Source: Gemmata palustris
GTDB lineage: Bacteria > Planctomycetota > Planctomycetia > Gemmatales > Gemmataceae
Reading direction: 5' to 3'
DNA length: 64,000 nucleotides
NCBI RefSeq assembly: GCF_017939745.1
Contig: NZ_JAGKQQ010000001.1
Location: 8,075,299 to 8,139,298, forward strand
A model generated the notes under the pieces. That model was given only the letters and a program-made list of their open reading frames with translations. It was not told the origin of the DNA and did no database searches. A program made the translations under genes and the position numbers. Below are positions 34,603 through 43,886 of the stretch, one piece after another. The stretch's first letter is position 1. Each line of letters opens with the position of its first letter.

Positions 34603-35271
34603 ATGATCCGCTCATTATTCGTTCTCACGGCGCTCGTCGCGGCCCCGTTCGCAGCTCTCGCGCACATGGTTTACGTCGTGCCCGACGCGGATGGCAAGAC
34701 CATCGTCGTTGTGTTCAGCGACACGCTCGATCCCGACACGAAGGTGACGACCGACAAGCTCGCCGGGCTGAAGCTGACCGGCCACACGGCGGATGGCAAG
34801 AGCGTCGCGGTCGAAGCCAAACGGGAACCGCACCAGTTCACGGCCACCCTACCCGCCGGGACCGCGGTTGTTTCTGGCGATGTCATTTACGGCCTGATGA
34901 CCAAGAGCGAGAAGCCGACGCTACTCGTGTACCACCCAAAGGCAGTGACGGGCGGGGCGACCGGCGCCAAGGCGACCGTGGGGGAATCGGCCGCGCTGGA
35001 AGTGGTGCCGGCTACGGAAGGTGGGAAGACCCGGTTCCGGCTGCTCGCGAAGGGGAAGCCGGTTGCCGGTTCAGAGGGGACTGTGCTGCTGCCGGACGGG
35101 AAGAAGGAAAAGGTAACGACCGACAAGGAGGGCTACACGGTCGCCTTTGAGGGGAACGGGCGGTTTGCCGCGTGGTTCCGTCACGCCGAAACCCGAGCGG
35201 GAGAGCACGACGGCAAGAAATTCGAGGAAGTTCGCCACTACGCTACGCTCGTGGCCGACGTCGCCAAGTAA
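34603..35271 (+). CDS. exported DUF4198-type protein
   Basis: 222 residues. The signal MIRSLFVLTALVAAPFAALA ends just before HMVYVVPDADGKTIVVVFSD; a His at the mature N-terminus is usual in DUF4198/NikM-like proteins, where it can bind metal. The two-domain beta layout follows, with LLAKGKPVAGSEGTVLLPDG and FAAWFRHAETRAGEHDGKKF. Relatives serve nickel or cobalt uptake systems or act as general periplasmic proteins. No transporter gene is adjacent, though a COG0523 metallochaperone follows 3 kb downstream. DUF1800 starts 33 bp later, so it shares that operon. Confidence 0.8.
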   Translation: MIRSLFVLTALVAAPFAALAHMVYVVPDADGKTIVVVFSDTLDPDTKVTTDKLAGLKLTGHTADGKSVAVEAKREPHQFTATLPAGTAVVSGDVIYGLMTKSEKPTLLVYHPKAVTGGATGAKATVGESAALEVVPATEGGKTRFRLLAKGKPVAGSEGTVLLPDGKKEKVTTDKEGYTVAFEGNGRFAAWFRHAETRAGEHDGKKFEEVRHYATLVADVAK

Positions 35272-35304
35272 TCACCCACCCCCAACACCCCACGAGGACC
35301 AAAG

Positions 35305-36873
35305 ATGACCCGTGAACCAATGTGGGACGTGTCGGCCGCGTCTCACTTACTCAGTCGCACCAGTTTCGGCGGCGCCCCGCAGCAAGCCGAGCGACTGGCC
35401 GCGCGCCCGCTCAAGGACGCGGTTTCCGCACTCATCGAAGAGGCCCAGCGCGCCCCCGCGCCGCAGAAGCCCGCGTGGGTGAAAGAGCCGTGGGTGAACA
35501 CCGAGCGCGTGTACCCGGAGACGACCAACGAAGAGCGGATGGAGAACCACCGCAAGGCGGGCGAGCGCCAGTCCCGTGAGCGGAACGAGCTCCGGTGCTG
35601 GTGGATCGATCACGCGATCCGCACGCCCGCGCCGCTCCGCGAGGTGATGACGCTGTTCTGGCACGGGCACTTCACCACCGAAGCGCGCCGGATGTCCGTC
35701 GCTCAGCCACTCTACACCCAAAACGCGGCGCTGCGAGCACACGCTCTGGGTAACTTCCGCGACCTGCTCGAAGCGGTCACGCTCGACGCGGCGATGATGA
35801 TGTACCTCAACATGGAGGACAGCGACGCGAAGAAGCCGAACGAGAACTTCGCCCGCGAACTCCTCGAACTGTTCACGCTCGGAATCGGCAACTACTCCGA
35901 AACCGACATCAAGGAGATCGCGCGGGCGCTCACCGGCTGGACGCTCAGCGCCCCGCCCGGGTCCAAGACGCGCCCGCTCGTTGAGGGCGCACCGCGTGCC
36001 TTCTGCCGCGACGGGTTGGTGCCGACGTTCGTGAAGGAGAAGCACGACGTGGGCGAAAAGACCGTTCTCGGCAAGGTCGGGCGATTCGGGGCGAAGGAGG
36101 TGCTCGATATCGTTGCGGCTCACCCCGCAACCGCGAAGTTCGTTGCGGGTAAGTTGGTCGCGTTCTTTGGTGCCGCGGACCCGAAGAACGAACTCCGGGA
36201 CCGCGTTTCTGAAGCATTCATCGCGTCGAAGGGGAGCATCGCCTCGGCGCTGGCTGTGTTGCTGACGGCGCCGGAGTTCTTCGCGAAGGAGAGCCGCGGG
36301 ACGCTCATCAAGTCGCCGGTGCATTTGCTCGTCGGTACCTGCCGGTTGCTCGAACTCGACGTCACCACCACGCCGAGCCTGGCACAAGCCACGGCCGCAA
36401 TGGGGCAAGAACTGTTCAACCCGCCGAACGTGAAGGGCTGGCCGGGCGGCCGGGACTGGATCAGTTCGGGGACGCTGGCCGTCCGCTATCACCTGCCGGA
36501 GGCGCTTTTCGACGGCACGGAGCCGAGCGGGTTCGAGCCACTCGCGACCGACAGGTTTTTCGCACTCCCGGCCGACGAAACCGCGCGCCGCGATCTCATC
36601 AAGCGCATCCAGGCCGCCGACCAGATGCGTAAGGCGGAACGCAGGAAAGACGGGTTCAAGGTCACCTTCGTTCCAGAGAAAGCCGTGGGCGGGAAGGTTC
36701 CAGAGAAAGCGGAGGCACTGGTCGATGTGCTTCTGGCCCGGCTCCTCGCGGTTCCCTCACGCTCCGACACGAAGGCCGCGCTCGTCGATGCCGTCAACCA
36801 GGTCGAACCGGCCGAGCGCGTGAAGCTCGCGTGCCGGCTGATCCTCATGACCCCCGAATACCAACTCGCCTAA
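35305..36873 (+). CDS. DUF1800 family protein
   Basis: 522 residues. Family features: HLLSRTSFGGAP at the start, LREVMTLFWHGHFTTEARRM, MMYLNMEDSDAKKPNENFAR, ELLELFTLGIGNYSETDIKE and NPPNVKGWPGGRDWISS. No signal peptide is evident. DUF1800 and DUF1501 genes are usually adjacent and are very common in Planctomycetes; their joint function is not known, and DUF1501 proteins belong to the alkaline-phosphatase/sulfatase-like superfamily. The gene starts 33 bp after DUF4198 and is followed by DUF1501 after 12 bp, so this is an operon. Confidence 0.93.
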   Translation: MTREPMWDVSAASHLLSRTSFGGAPQQAERLAARPLKDAVSALIEEAQRAPAPQKPAWVKEPWVNTERVYPETTNEERMENHRKAGERQSRERNELRCWWIDHAIRTPAPLREVMTLFWHGHFTTEARRMSVAQPLYTQNAALRAHALGNFRDLLEAVTLDAAMMMYLNMEDSDAKKPNENFARELLELFTLGIGNYSETDIKEIARALTGWTLSAPPGSKTRPLVEGAPRAFCRDGLVPTFVKEKHDVGEKTVLGKVGRFGAKEVLDIVAAHPATAKFVAGKLVAFFGAADPKNELRDRVSEAFIASKGSIASALAVLLTAPEFFAKESRGTLIKSPVHLLVGTCRLLELDVTTTPSLAQATAAMGQELFNPPNVKGWPGGRDWISSGTLAVRYHLPEALFDGTEPSGFEPLATDRFFALPADETARRDLIKRIQAADQMRKAERRKDGFKVTFVPEKAVGGKVPEKAEALVDVLLARLLAVPSRSDTKAALVDAVNQVEPAERVKLACRLILMTPEYQLA

Positions 36874-36885
36874 CGGAGATTTATT

Positions 36886-38103
36886 ATGCTTCCCAAAATC
36901 GACCGCCGGCGGCTCCTGGGTGTCGGGGCGCTTACTGCAACTGTGCCCGGGTTCCTGTCCGAAACCGGCCGACTGCTCGCGGGCGACGGCCGAACTCCGT
37001 CGCTCGCCGCGGACAAGGATCGCGTGCTGGTGGTGATCCAACTCGCGGGCGGTAACGACGGGTTGAACACACTCGTGCCGTTCCGCGACGATGCGTACTA
37101 CAAGGCTCGCCCCAAAATCGCGATCGCGCGAGACAAAGCGCTGAAGGTAACCGACGAGTTCGCGCTGCACCCCGAAATGAAGGAGCTACGTGCGCTTCAC
37201 GACGACGGGCGGCTCGGCGTTGTCAGCAACGTGGGGTACCCGAACCCGAATCGTTCACACTTCCGCGCCACCGAAATCTGGGAAACCGCGACCCCGGAGA
37301 AGGACGTGCTGACGGGCTGGGTCGGGCGGTACTTCGACGCGGAGTGCCGCGGGATCGCGTCGCCGATGCTCGGGCTGCAACTCGGGGAGAAGCCCGCGCT
37401 GACGTTCGCGCACCCGAAGGGCAGGGCGGTCACACTCACCAATCCCGGCCTGTTCCAGTGGGAGGGCGGCTCCACCGGCAAGGCGATGGATCGGCTGAAC
37501 CGCGTGCGCCCGACGGGGAACGACCAACTCGACTTCCTCCAGCGCACGGCGAACGACACGCTCACGCTCTCGAAGAAGATTCAGGACGCGCTGAAGGACA
37601 CGCGGACCGCGACCGAGTACGCCCCGTTCAACTTCTCGCAGTCGCTCAAAGTGGTCGCGCAGATGATCGCCGCGGACGTACCGACGCGGGTGTATTACGT
37701 CTCGCTCGGCGGGTTCGATACGCACGTAACGCAGGCCGGTCGGCACGCCGGCCTGCTCCAGGAGTTGAGTCAGGGACTCGGGAGCTTCGTGAGGGACTTG
37801 AAGGCTCTGGGGCACCTCGACCGCACGCTGGTGATGACGTTCAGTGAGTTCGGCCGGCGGGTCGCGGAGAACGAGCAGCAGGGGACCGACCACGGCACCG
37901 CGGGCGTGATGTTCCTGGCCGGCGGGAACGTGAAGGCTGGCATTCACGGCACTCGACCGAACTTGACCGATCTCGATGAAGGCGACCTGAAGTTCGGCAC
38001 GGACTTCCGCCGCGTGTACGCGACCGTTCTCGCGAACTGGTTCAAAGCGAACCCGAAATCGATTCTCGGCGGGGAGTTCCAGCCGCTCCCGTGCCTCGCG
38101 TGA
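36886..38103 (+). CDS. DUF1501 family protein, Tat-exported
   Basis: 405 residues. The twin-arginine signal is visible as [18 protein letters not shown]. The DUF1501 domain contains [19 protein letters not shown], the bait for a metal-binding Asp, then [35 protein letters not shown] and [14 protein letters not shown], with [15 protein letters not shown] near the C-terminus. The His, Asp and Glu motifs match the alkaline-phosphatase-like superfamily. The partner DUF1800 gene is 12 bp upstream. Activity is unknown. Confidence 0.94.
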   Translation: MLPKIDRRRLLGVGALTATVPGFLSETGRLLAGDGRTPSLAADKDRVLVVIQLAGGNDGLNTLVPFRDDAYYKARPKIAIARDKALKVTDEFALHPEMKELRALHDDGRLGVVSNVGYPNPNRSHFRATEIWETATPEKDVLTGWVGRYFDAECRGIASPMLGLQLGEKPALTFAHPKGRAVTLTNPGLFQWEGGSTGKAMDRLNRVRPTGNDQLDFLQRTANDTLTLSKKIQDALKDTRTATEYAPFNFSQSLKVVAQMIAADVPTRVYYVSLGGFDTHVTQAGRHAGLLQELSQGLGSFVRDLKALGHLDRTLVMTFSEFGRRVAENEQQGTDHGTAGVMFLAGGNVKAGIHGTRPNLTDLDEGDLKFGTDFRRVYATVLANWFKANPKSILGGEFQPLPCLA

Positions 38104-38126
38104 CAACGAATTGTGCAGTACATCGC

Positions 38127-38179
38127 GCACAGGGCTTCCGCCCTGTGCTACGTCCGTCGGCCCCTCCGGGGCGAAGACA
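38127..38179. repeat. dispersed palindromic element, copy 1
   Basis: Starts with the palindrome CACAGGGCTTCCGCCCTGTG, continues CTACG, then GTCGGCCCCTCCGGGGCGAA. A close second copy is at 44658-44711 with an inverted third at 44753-44777. It lies between DUF1501 and the COG0523 gene and could fold on transcription. Confidence 0.85.
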
Positions 38180-38240
38180 ACAAACCACCTGTTATCGAGC
38201 CAAACGTACACGTCCATTCAACGAATTGTGGGACTGGAAT

Positions 38241-39473
38241 ATGACAGTCGCGTCGAGCCCGAATCGGCGAACGAGGTTGCCGGTGACAGTTCTTTCAGGC
38301 TTTTTGGGCGCCGGGAAGACGACCCTGTTGAACCACGTTCTCGCGAACCGCGAGGGGTTACGAGTCGCGGTGATCGTCAACGACGTGTCCGAAGTGAACA
38401 TTGATGGCGCACTGGTCAAGACCGGCGGCGCGGCACTCTCGCGCACCGATGAGAAGCTGGTGGAAATGCAGAACGGGTGTATCTGCTGCACACTCCGCGA
38501 AGACTTGCTACAGGAGGTAGCGCGGTTGGCCAAGGAGGGCCGCTTCGATTACTTGCTGATCGAATCTACGGGCGTTTCGGAACCGCTCCCGGTTGCCGAG
38601 ACGTTCACATTCGAGGACGAAACCGGGCATGCACTTTCAGCGGTCGCCCGGCTCGACACGATGGTCACCGTCGTGGACGCGGCCAACTTTCTCGACGACT
38701 ATCTTTCGTCCGAGTCACTGACGGACCGGAACCTCGCCCTTAGCGCGGAAGATGATCGAGATGTGGTGAACCTGCTGGTCGATCAGGTCGAGTTCGCCGA
38801 TGTGATCGTCCTGAATAAGACCGATCTCGTCACTGCCGAGAAGCTCAACCAACTTGAAGCTGTGCTCCGCGCGCTCAACGGCTCTGCGAAGATCATCCGG
38901 TCGGCACGCGGGCACGTTCCGCTCGCCGAGATTCTCAACACCGGGAGGTTCGATTTCGACCGCGCGTCGCAAGCGCCGGGCTGGATGGTGGTGCTGCGCG
39001 GCGACGAGCGATCCGAAACGGCGGAATACGGTATCAGCAGTTTCGTCTACCGTGCCCGGATGCCGTTTCACCCCGAGCGCCTGTACCAGTTCATGGTGAA
39101 CGATGAACTGACCGGGCCGCTCCTGCGTTCAAAGGGGTTCATGTGGATCGCGACCCGACCGCAGTGGGCCGCGTTGTGGTCACAGGCCGGGCGCGTGGTG
39201 GAACTGTCCCCGCAAGGCGTGTGGTGGGCCGATGTTCCCCGCGATGAGTGGCCGACCGACCCCGACGAGCGGGCCGAGATTTTGGCAACCTTTGAGGGCG
39301 ATTACGGCGACCGTCGACAAGAGCTGGTCTTCATCGGGAAAGCGCTGAACCAAGCCGTCATTCGCGCCGCCCTTGATGGCGCGCTCGTGACCGAGGTCGA
39401 GATGCTCGGCGGGCCGGCGTTGTGGGCGAAGATCCGTGATCCGCTCCCCGAATGGCTCGCGCTCGATCAGTAG
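38241..39473 (+). CDS. COG0523/CobW-family metallochaperone GTPase
   Basis: 410 residues from the ATG at 38241; the frame extends upstream but only through the repeat. The P-loop is GFLGAGKTT (20-28). The COG0523 metal site CxCC appears as NGCICCTL with Cys80, Cys82 and Cys83. The G-domain ends in NKTD (192-195). The C-terminal half is the CobW_C domain ([14 protein letters not shown] to [20 protein letters not shown]). Members of this family deliver zinc, cobalt or other metals to client proteins using GTP hydrolysis. The metal cannot be told here. No Zur or riboswitch element is recognised. Confidence 0.94.
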   Translation: MTVASSPNRRTRLPVTVLSGFLGAGKTTLLNHVLANREGLRVAVIVNDVSEVNIDGALVKTGGAALSRTDEKLVEMQNGCICCTLREDLLQEVARLAKEGRFDYLLIESTGVSEPLPVAETFTFEDETGHALSAVARLDTMVTVVDAANFLDDYLSSESLTDRNLALSAEDDRDVVNLLVDQVEFADVIVLNKTDLVTAEKLNQLEAVLRALNGSAKIIRSARGHVPLAEILNTGRFDFDRASQAPGWMVVLRGDERSETAEYGISSFVYRARMPFHPERLYQFMVNDELTGPLLRSKGFMWIATRPQWAALWSQAGRVVELSPQGVWWADVPRDEWPTDPDERAEILATFEGDYGDRRQELVFIGKALNQAVIRAALDGALVTEVEMLGGPALWAKIRDPLPEWLALDQ

Positions 39474-39734
39474 ATCGCTCGGGGATCGCCCTGTGAACGG
39501 CTTTCAGCTTCGTGCCGGCACTTCACGCATTCGCCCTCACATTTAGCGCAAATACCACTCCAAACGCTGCATTCCGTATCGCGAAACCGCACCCCCGGCC
39601 CGCCAATGTGGGCCGCGGCTGGTTCCAGAATGTCATGTCGAACGATTCGAGTTGCGCGAAGCCCGTGCGGGGCGCGGAATTGTGCTTACAATGGGAGGGG
39701 CAGGGGAACCGCCGATTCGACCCGCGTTGAGCGC

Positions 39735-40571
39735 ATGACGACAACAGAAATCGTAAAGAACATCCACCACTACTGCATCGGTCTCAGTTACCTGTGCGCC
39801 TTCCTCCTCGAAATCGCCCGGCTGCTGTGGCCGGCGAAGGGGTGGCGGATCACGGGGCTGGCGTTCGGTGCCGCGGGCCTGTTCGCGCACACCGCGTACC
39901 TGCTCGTTCACCAGCCGTCGCTCGCCGTGCCCTACGGGTCCGTGCTCCTGCTCGCGTGGGTGCTCGCGCTCTTCTACTTCTACGGCACCGTCCACCACGC
40001 GAAACAAGCGTGGGCGGTGTTCGTGCTACCGGTCGTCATCGGGTTGGTCGCGATGTCGCGCATTTTGCTCACCGCCGAACCCGAGCACGCGGCGTTCGAC
40101 ATCGGTGGGTGGGCGTCCGGCGAGCGCTTCTGGGGCGGTATTCACGGCATGTTGATTCTGTTCGCGTCGGTGGGGGTCAGTGTGAGTTTCCTCGCAAGTG
40201 TGATGTATCTGATCCAGGCGCGCCGACTGCGGAACAAAGTCAGCCCCGGGTCCGTGATGCCGATGCTCAATCTGGAGCGGCTCGAAGCGATGAATCGGTG
40301 GTGGCTGAACTTCGCGTTCCCGATGCTCACGGCCGGGTTACTCGTCGGCACACTGCTCATTCCAAACGGTCCTTCCCTCGGCGACAACTGGTTCTCACTC
40401 AAAGTGCTCTCCACAGCGGGTTTGTGGCTCGAATTTCTGGTGCTCCTCTACCTGCGCTACGGGGTACACGTCCCCGCGCGGCGGCTCGCGCTCTTCTCGA
40501 TCGTCGCGTTCGGGCTCCTGCTCGTGGCGCTGGTCGCGTCCCACCCGTTCGCGATCGGAGGGGCGAAGTGA
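39735..40571 (+). CDS. HemX/CcsA-type cytochrome c assembly membrane protein
   Basis: 278 residues from the ATG at 39735 with about eight membrane helices. Features: HHYCIGLSYLCAFLLEIARL, GLFAHTAYLLVH, FYFYGTVHHAKQAWAVFVLP, and GIHGMLILFASVGVSVSFLA with the conserved H-G near residue 136. The CcsA/HemX family includes heme-handling components of cytochrome c maturation and proteins next to hemA. Here hemA starts inside the last codons (GTGA overlap), the classical hemX-hemA order, so a role in regulating or aiding heme synthesis is more likely than full cytochrome c assembly. Confidence 0.88.
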   Translation: MTTTEIVKNIHHYCIGLSYLCAFLLEIARLLWPAKGWRITGLAFGAAGLFAHTAYLLVHQPSLAVPYGSVLLLAWVLALFYFYGTVHHAKQAWAVFVLPVVIGLVAMSRILLTAEPEHAAFDIGGWASGERFWGGIHGMLILFASVGVSVSFLASVMYLIQARRLRNKVSPGSVMPMLNLERLEAMNRWWLNFAFPMLTAGLLVGTLLIPNGPSLGDNWFSLKVLSTAGLWLEFLVLLYLRYGVHVPARRLALFSIVAFGLLLVALVASHPFAIGGAK

Positions 40572-41842
40572 ACCTCCGTGCGATCGGCTGTAACGTGGCG
40601 TCCGCCGCGGTCGAGTTGCGCGAGCGGCTCGCGTTCAACCCCGAGAAAACTCAGAGGGCTCTGGCCGAACTGAACGCCCGGTTCGCGGCCGAAGCGGTCA
40701 TCCTCGATACGTGCAACCGCGTCGAGATTTACGTGTCGCGCCAGGAAACGGTTGCGCCGTTGCACATCCCGCTCATGGCCGAGTTTCTGGCGGAAATTCA
40801 CGGCGTTCCTCCGGCCGAGATCGTCCCGCACCTCTACGAGCACGCGGACACCGCCGCCGCCAAGCACCTGTTCCGCGTGGCCGCCGGGTTGGACAGCGTG
40901 GTGATCGGCGAGGGGCAGATCGCGGGCCAGGTGAAGGACGCATACGAGTCCGCGCACAAGTCTACCGCGACCGGCCCGCTCCTCAACGTGCTGTTCCCGA
41001 CGGCCCTCCGGGTGTCCAAGCGCGTGCGGACCGAAACCGGCATCGCGCACGGGCACGTTTCCGTGTCGAGCGCCGCGGTGGACTTTGTGCGCCAGGTGTT
41101 CGACACGTTCACCGACAAAACCGTGCTCGTAATCGGCGCCGGGAAGATGGGGCGCCTCGCGCTGAAGCACCTCGCGGAACTGGAACCCGCCGCGATCCTG
41201 GTAACGAACCGCAGCGCGGAAAAGGCCGCGGCGGTCGCGCGCGATTGCAACGGGGTCGTGGTACCGTGGCCGCAGTTGGATGACGCGCTCGTGCAGGCCG
41301 ACATCGTGCTCAGCACCACGGGGGCACCGGAACCGATCGTGAGTGCGGGCCGGTTCGATGAGAAGGTGCGCCCGCGGCGCGGGGGCCGGCCGCTCGTGGT
41401 GTTCGACATGGCCGTGCCGCGCGACTTCGACGCGCGCATCCACGACGGCGACACCGTGAGCGTCTTCAACGTGGACGACCTCGCGCGCGAGGCCGACCGC
41501 AGCATGGGCGAGCGCAAGCGGCACCTGTCCGCGGCGGAACGCATCGTCGAGGCGGAGGTCGAGAAGTTCGTGGCGGAGTGGAACCGCCGCGCGAACGGTC
41601 CGGTGATCGGTCAACTGACAGCCGAAGTGGACCGGGTCCGCGACTCGGTACTCGGCCCGCTACTCGACAAACTGAACGGCAAACTCACGAGCAAAGACAA
41701 AGACAACATCGAGGGCGCGTTCCGCCTGTTCCAGAACCGGCTCCTGCACGGCCCGATCGCCGCTCTGCGCGAGGCCAGCACCGAGGGGCACAGCGGGGGC
41801 CTCCGCGAAGCGCTCCGGAAACTCTTCGGGCTGAAGGGGTAA
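40568..41842 (+). CDS. hemA: glutamyl-tRNA reductase
   Basis: First committed step of C5-pathway tetrapyrrole synthesis: reduces glutamyl-tRNA(Glu) to glutamate-1-semialdehyde with NADPH. 424 residues from the GTG at 40568. The catalytic Cys49 is in ILDTCNRVEIY, and GEGQIAGQVKDAY lies at 114-126. The NADPH domain starts with VLVIGAGKMG (187-196), followed by VTNRSAEKA and DMAVPRDFD. The C-terminal dimerisation domain ends in LREALRKLFGLKG. The GTG overlaps the stop of the upstream membrane gene by four bases, so translation is coupled. An upstream frame extension is not real. Confidence 0.96.
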   Translation: MNLRAIGCNVASAAVELRERLAFNPEKTQRALAELNARFAAEAVILDTCNRVEIYVSRQETVAPLHIPLMAEFLAEIHGVPPAEIVPHLYEHADTAAAKHLFRVAAGLDSVVIGEGQIAGQVKDAYESAHKSTATGPLLNVLFPTALRVSKRVRTETGIAHGHVSVSSAAVDFVRQVFDTFTDKTVLVIGAGKMGRLALKHLAELEPAAILVTNRSAEKAAAVARDCNGVVVPWPQLDDALVQADIVLSTTGAPEPIVSAGRFDEKVRPRRGGRPLVVFDMAVPRDFDARIHDGDTVSVFNVDDLAREADRSMGERKRHLSAAERIVEAEVEKFVAEWNRRANGPVIGQLTAEVDRVRDSVLGPLLDKLNGKLTSKDKDNIEGAFRLFQNRLLHGPIAALREASTEGHSGGLREALRKLFGLKG

Positions 41843-41898
41843 CGTTTCTTGGTGGGTGAATCCGTGAGCCGTTTATCTCGGTACGTGCGAAACCGGCA

Positions 41899-42570
41899 TC
41901 ACCAGAACTTCCACCACGGGCGCGCGGGTGGGGGATCGGATCGAGCTTGGTACGTGTACCGGGGATCGTACTCCGGGGCGGTTCGCACGTTCGGAGGCAC
42001 GGGCGGTGGTTCATATCGAACCGGGGGCGTGCTCGGTGGGAGCGGTGGGAGCGGGGCCTGTTCGAATTGAAAGCGTGTTGACAGCGCAATGACCTCGCCG
42101 GCCGATCGGATTAGTGCCGCTTCGTCCGGAGTGCAGCAGTAGAAAACTGGACGCAGGCAACCGTAACAGAGACGGATATCCGGCGCATCAGTCGCCGTAA
42201 GTTCGGTCCACACGCAGAGGCCTTCGGAGCGCATGCCCGAGCAGTTCATGACGGGCGCGGGATCGAATGCCGCGAGCCACAGCGGGTCGAGTTCGTTCCG
42301 CAAGTGCGCGAGCCGGGCGTCGGCGCGCGTGACCAACGGATCGCCTCCCGGCATCAGGTCGCGATCAACAATCAAGCGGAGGAACTCCGCACGCGGGTCG
42401 CCGCGGTCCTCGAACCAGTCCGCGTAGACGAGCCACGTCGTTCGGTCCTCGGGGGTGTCAACGAGGGCGCGGAGGAACACCCGGTCTTCTGCGGTCAGGG
42501 CGGGGAACGATGGGGCCGTTTCCACACTCTCGGTAGCTGCGGGCGAACTGTTTTTTGCCGCGTCACTCAT
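41899..42570 (-). CDS. TIGR02996-domain protein
   Basis: 223 residues. The N-terminal domain is the planctomycete/myxobacterial TIGR02996 'repeat-companion' domain: LRALVDTPEDRTTWLVYADW then FEDRGDPRAEFLRLIVDRD. A Cys-rich middle follows (MRSEGLCVWTEL, IRLCYGCLRPVFYCC), then a Pro-rich tail ending in PPPARPWWKFW. No signal peptide. TIGR02996 proteins have no known function and often occur beside LRR or WD repeat proteins. The start overlaps the end of the upstream 365-residue gene by eight bases, so they form an operon. Confidence 0.88.
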   Translation of the reverse strand: MSDAAKNSSPAATESVETAPSFPALTAEDRVFLRALVDTPEDRTTWLVYADWFEDRGDPRAEFLRLIVDRDLMPGGDPLVTRADARLAHLRNELDPLWLAAFDPAPVMNCSGMRSEGLCVWTELTATDAPDIRLCYGCLRPVFYCCTPDEAALIRSAGEVIALSTRFQFEQAPLPPLPPSTPPVRYEPPPVPPNVRTAPEYDPRYTYQARSDPPPARPWWKFW

Positions 42571-43660
42571 CGCTCACCTCGACGCGAATCACCTCGAACA
42601 GCGGCTGGTCGCACGCGCCCCAGACCGCTTCGCGCTGCTCGTCGGTCACTTCGTCCTGGCACAAGTCCCACCACTCGGCCCAGTCCGTCCAGTTCCGGCG
42701 CCGGTCGCCGACGGGGATCGGGAGGGGGAGATCAAGGGCGGCCAGTTCCTCGCGCATGGTGTCGGTCGTCGCGCTCCGGGCCGGGTCCGCGAACACGAAC
42801 GGGTTGAGCTGCAGCCGGCACTCCGCCGCGAGCCGGTCCCGGTGCTCGACCGCCTCCGCGCGCGCGGCGAAGAGCGCGATCGGCACGCGCGCGGAGGTGG
42901 ACGGGCGGTCGCGCCACGCGGTCCCCACGAAGGTGTCGATGACCGCCCGCCGCTGCACCAGGAACCCGACCCCCGCGAACGGCGGCACGTTCGAGGGGAC
43001 CGCGACCGTCTCGAAGAACGTGGCGTTGTGAGCCAGCAGAGATTCGTTCATACCGTTGGGATACCCGGCGCGCCGGCCGTACCGGTACCGCGCGCGGCCG
43101 TCGTTACCCGTCCGCCTCTGCCGGCTGAGTACCACTTCGGCCGTTCGCGCGCGCCCGTAAACCCCGATCACCTGCCCGCCCTCGGTGCCCGCGGTCATCG
43201 CGTTCCAGTCGCGGTTGATGACCCCCCAAGCGATTTCGATCACGATGTGGGCAACTTTCGGCGGTTCTTCCACTACGTCGAAGAACCGCACTTTGTCGAA
43301 CGCGGCCCAGGCGTGGGCCAGTTGCTCCGCGCTCCAGGTGTGCGCGAACGCCTCCCACCACGCGCGCCAGTCGTCGTGCCGCAACTCGCTGACAGGCGGA
43401 TCGATGCCCGCGTCCATGAGCCAGTCGTGGAGCCGGGGGCCATCAAGGGACGATTGGAAGAACACGGAGCACCCGCCGAACCGAAACGGGTTCTCGGCCT
43501 CGCGCGCCGCTGATTCACGCCCGCGCCGGTGCATTTCCGCGTCGTCGAAGGTGTCGAAACTGGCGACGGGCGTCGCGGCGGGCGCGCGCCGCGTGTACGG
43601 GTCGCCGTGCGGGGGTTGGTACCATCCCAACTGGCGAACGTTATAACGCGAAACACTCAT
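42563..43660 (-). CDS. unknown protein upstream of TIGR02996 gene
   Basis: 365 residues from the ATG at 43658-43660; an upstream extension in frame is the low-complexity repeat region. The start MSVSRYNVRQLGWYQPPHGD has no signal. The body is rich in Trp and acidic residues: LMDAGIDPPVSELRHDDWRA, VIEIAWGVINRDWNAMTAGT, and WTDWAEWWDLCQDEVTDEQR. I do not recognise a family; the composition suggests a soluble protein. It is translationally linked to the TIGR02996 gene by an eight-base overlap, so the two may act together. Confidence 0.75.
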   Translation of the reverse strand: MSVSRYNVRQLGWYQPPHGDPYTRRAPAATPVASFDTFDDAEMHRRGRESAAREAENPFRFGGCSVFFQSSLDGPRLHDWLMDAGIDPPVSELRHDDWRAWWEAFAHTWSAEQLAHAWAAFDKVRFFDVVEEPPKVAHIVIEIAWGVINRDWNAMTAGTEGGQVIGVYGRARTAEVVLSRQRRTGNDGRARYRYGRRAGYPNGMNESLLAHNATFFETVAVPSNVPPFAGVGFLVQRRAVIDTFVGTAWRDRPSTSARVPIALFAARAEAVEHRDRLAAECRLQLNPFVFADPARSATTDTMREELAALDLPLPIPVGDRRRNWTDWAEWWDLCQDEVTDEQREAVWGACDQPLFEVIRVEVSDE

Positions 43661-43709
43661 GACGCTCGGGGGCAAGAATTCGCCACGAAGTAGGACAAAA
43701 GACGAATTA

Positions 43710-43872
43710 GCCACAAAAAAGCACAAAGGGCACAAAAGAAAGCAGAAGGCAGAACCGCAGATGACACAGATCACGCGGATCAGACAAGAGAGCGATTTCT
43801 AACCCCCATCGGGATTACAAACGCACCTGCCTTCTGTTTTCTTTTTTTGTGCCCTTTGTGCCTTTTTGTGGC
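43710..43872. repeat. A/T-rich inverted repeat
   Basis: Arms at 43710-43752 and 43827-43872 are imperfect reverse complements: CACAAAGGGCACAAAAG on the left and TTTGTGCCCTTTGTGCC on the right. The 75-bp centre holds GACACAGATCACGCGGATCA, related to the element at 1868-2036. It lies between two minus-strand genes. The purine/pyrimidine bias and low GC are unlike the flanks. Confidence 0.75.
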
Positions 43873-43886
43873 CATCCTGCTTGCTC

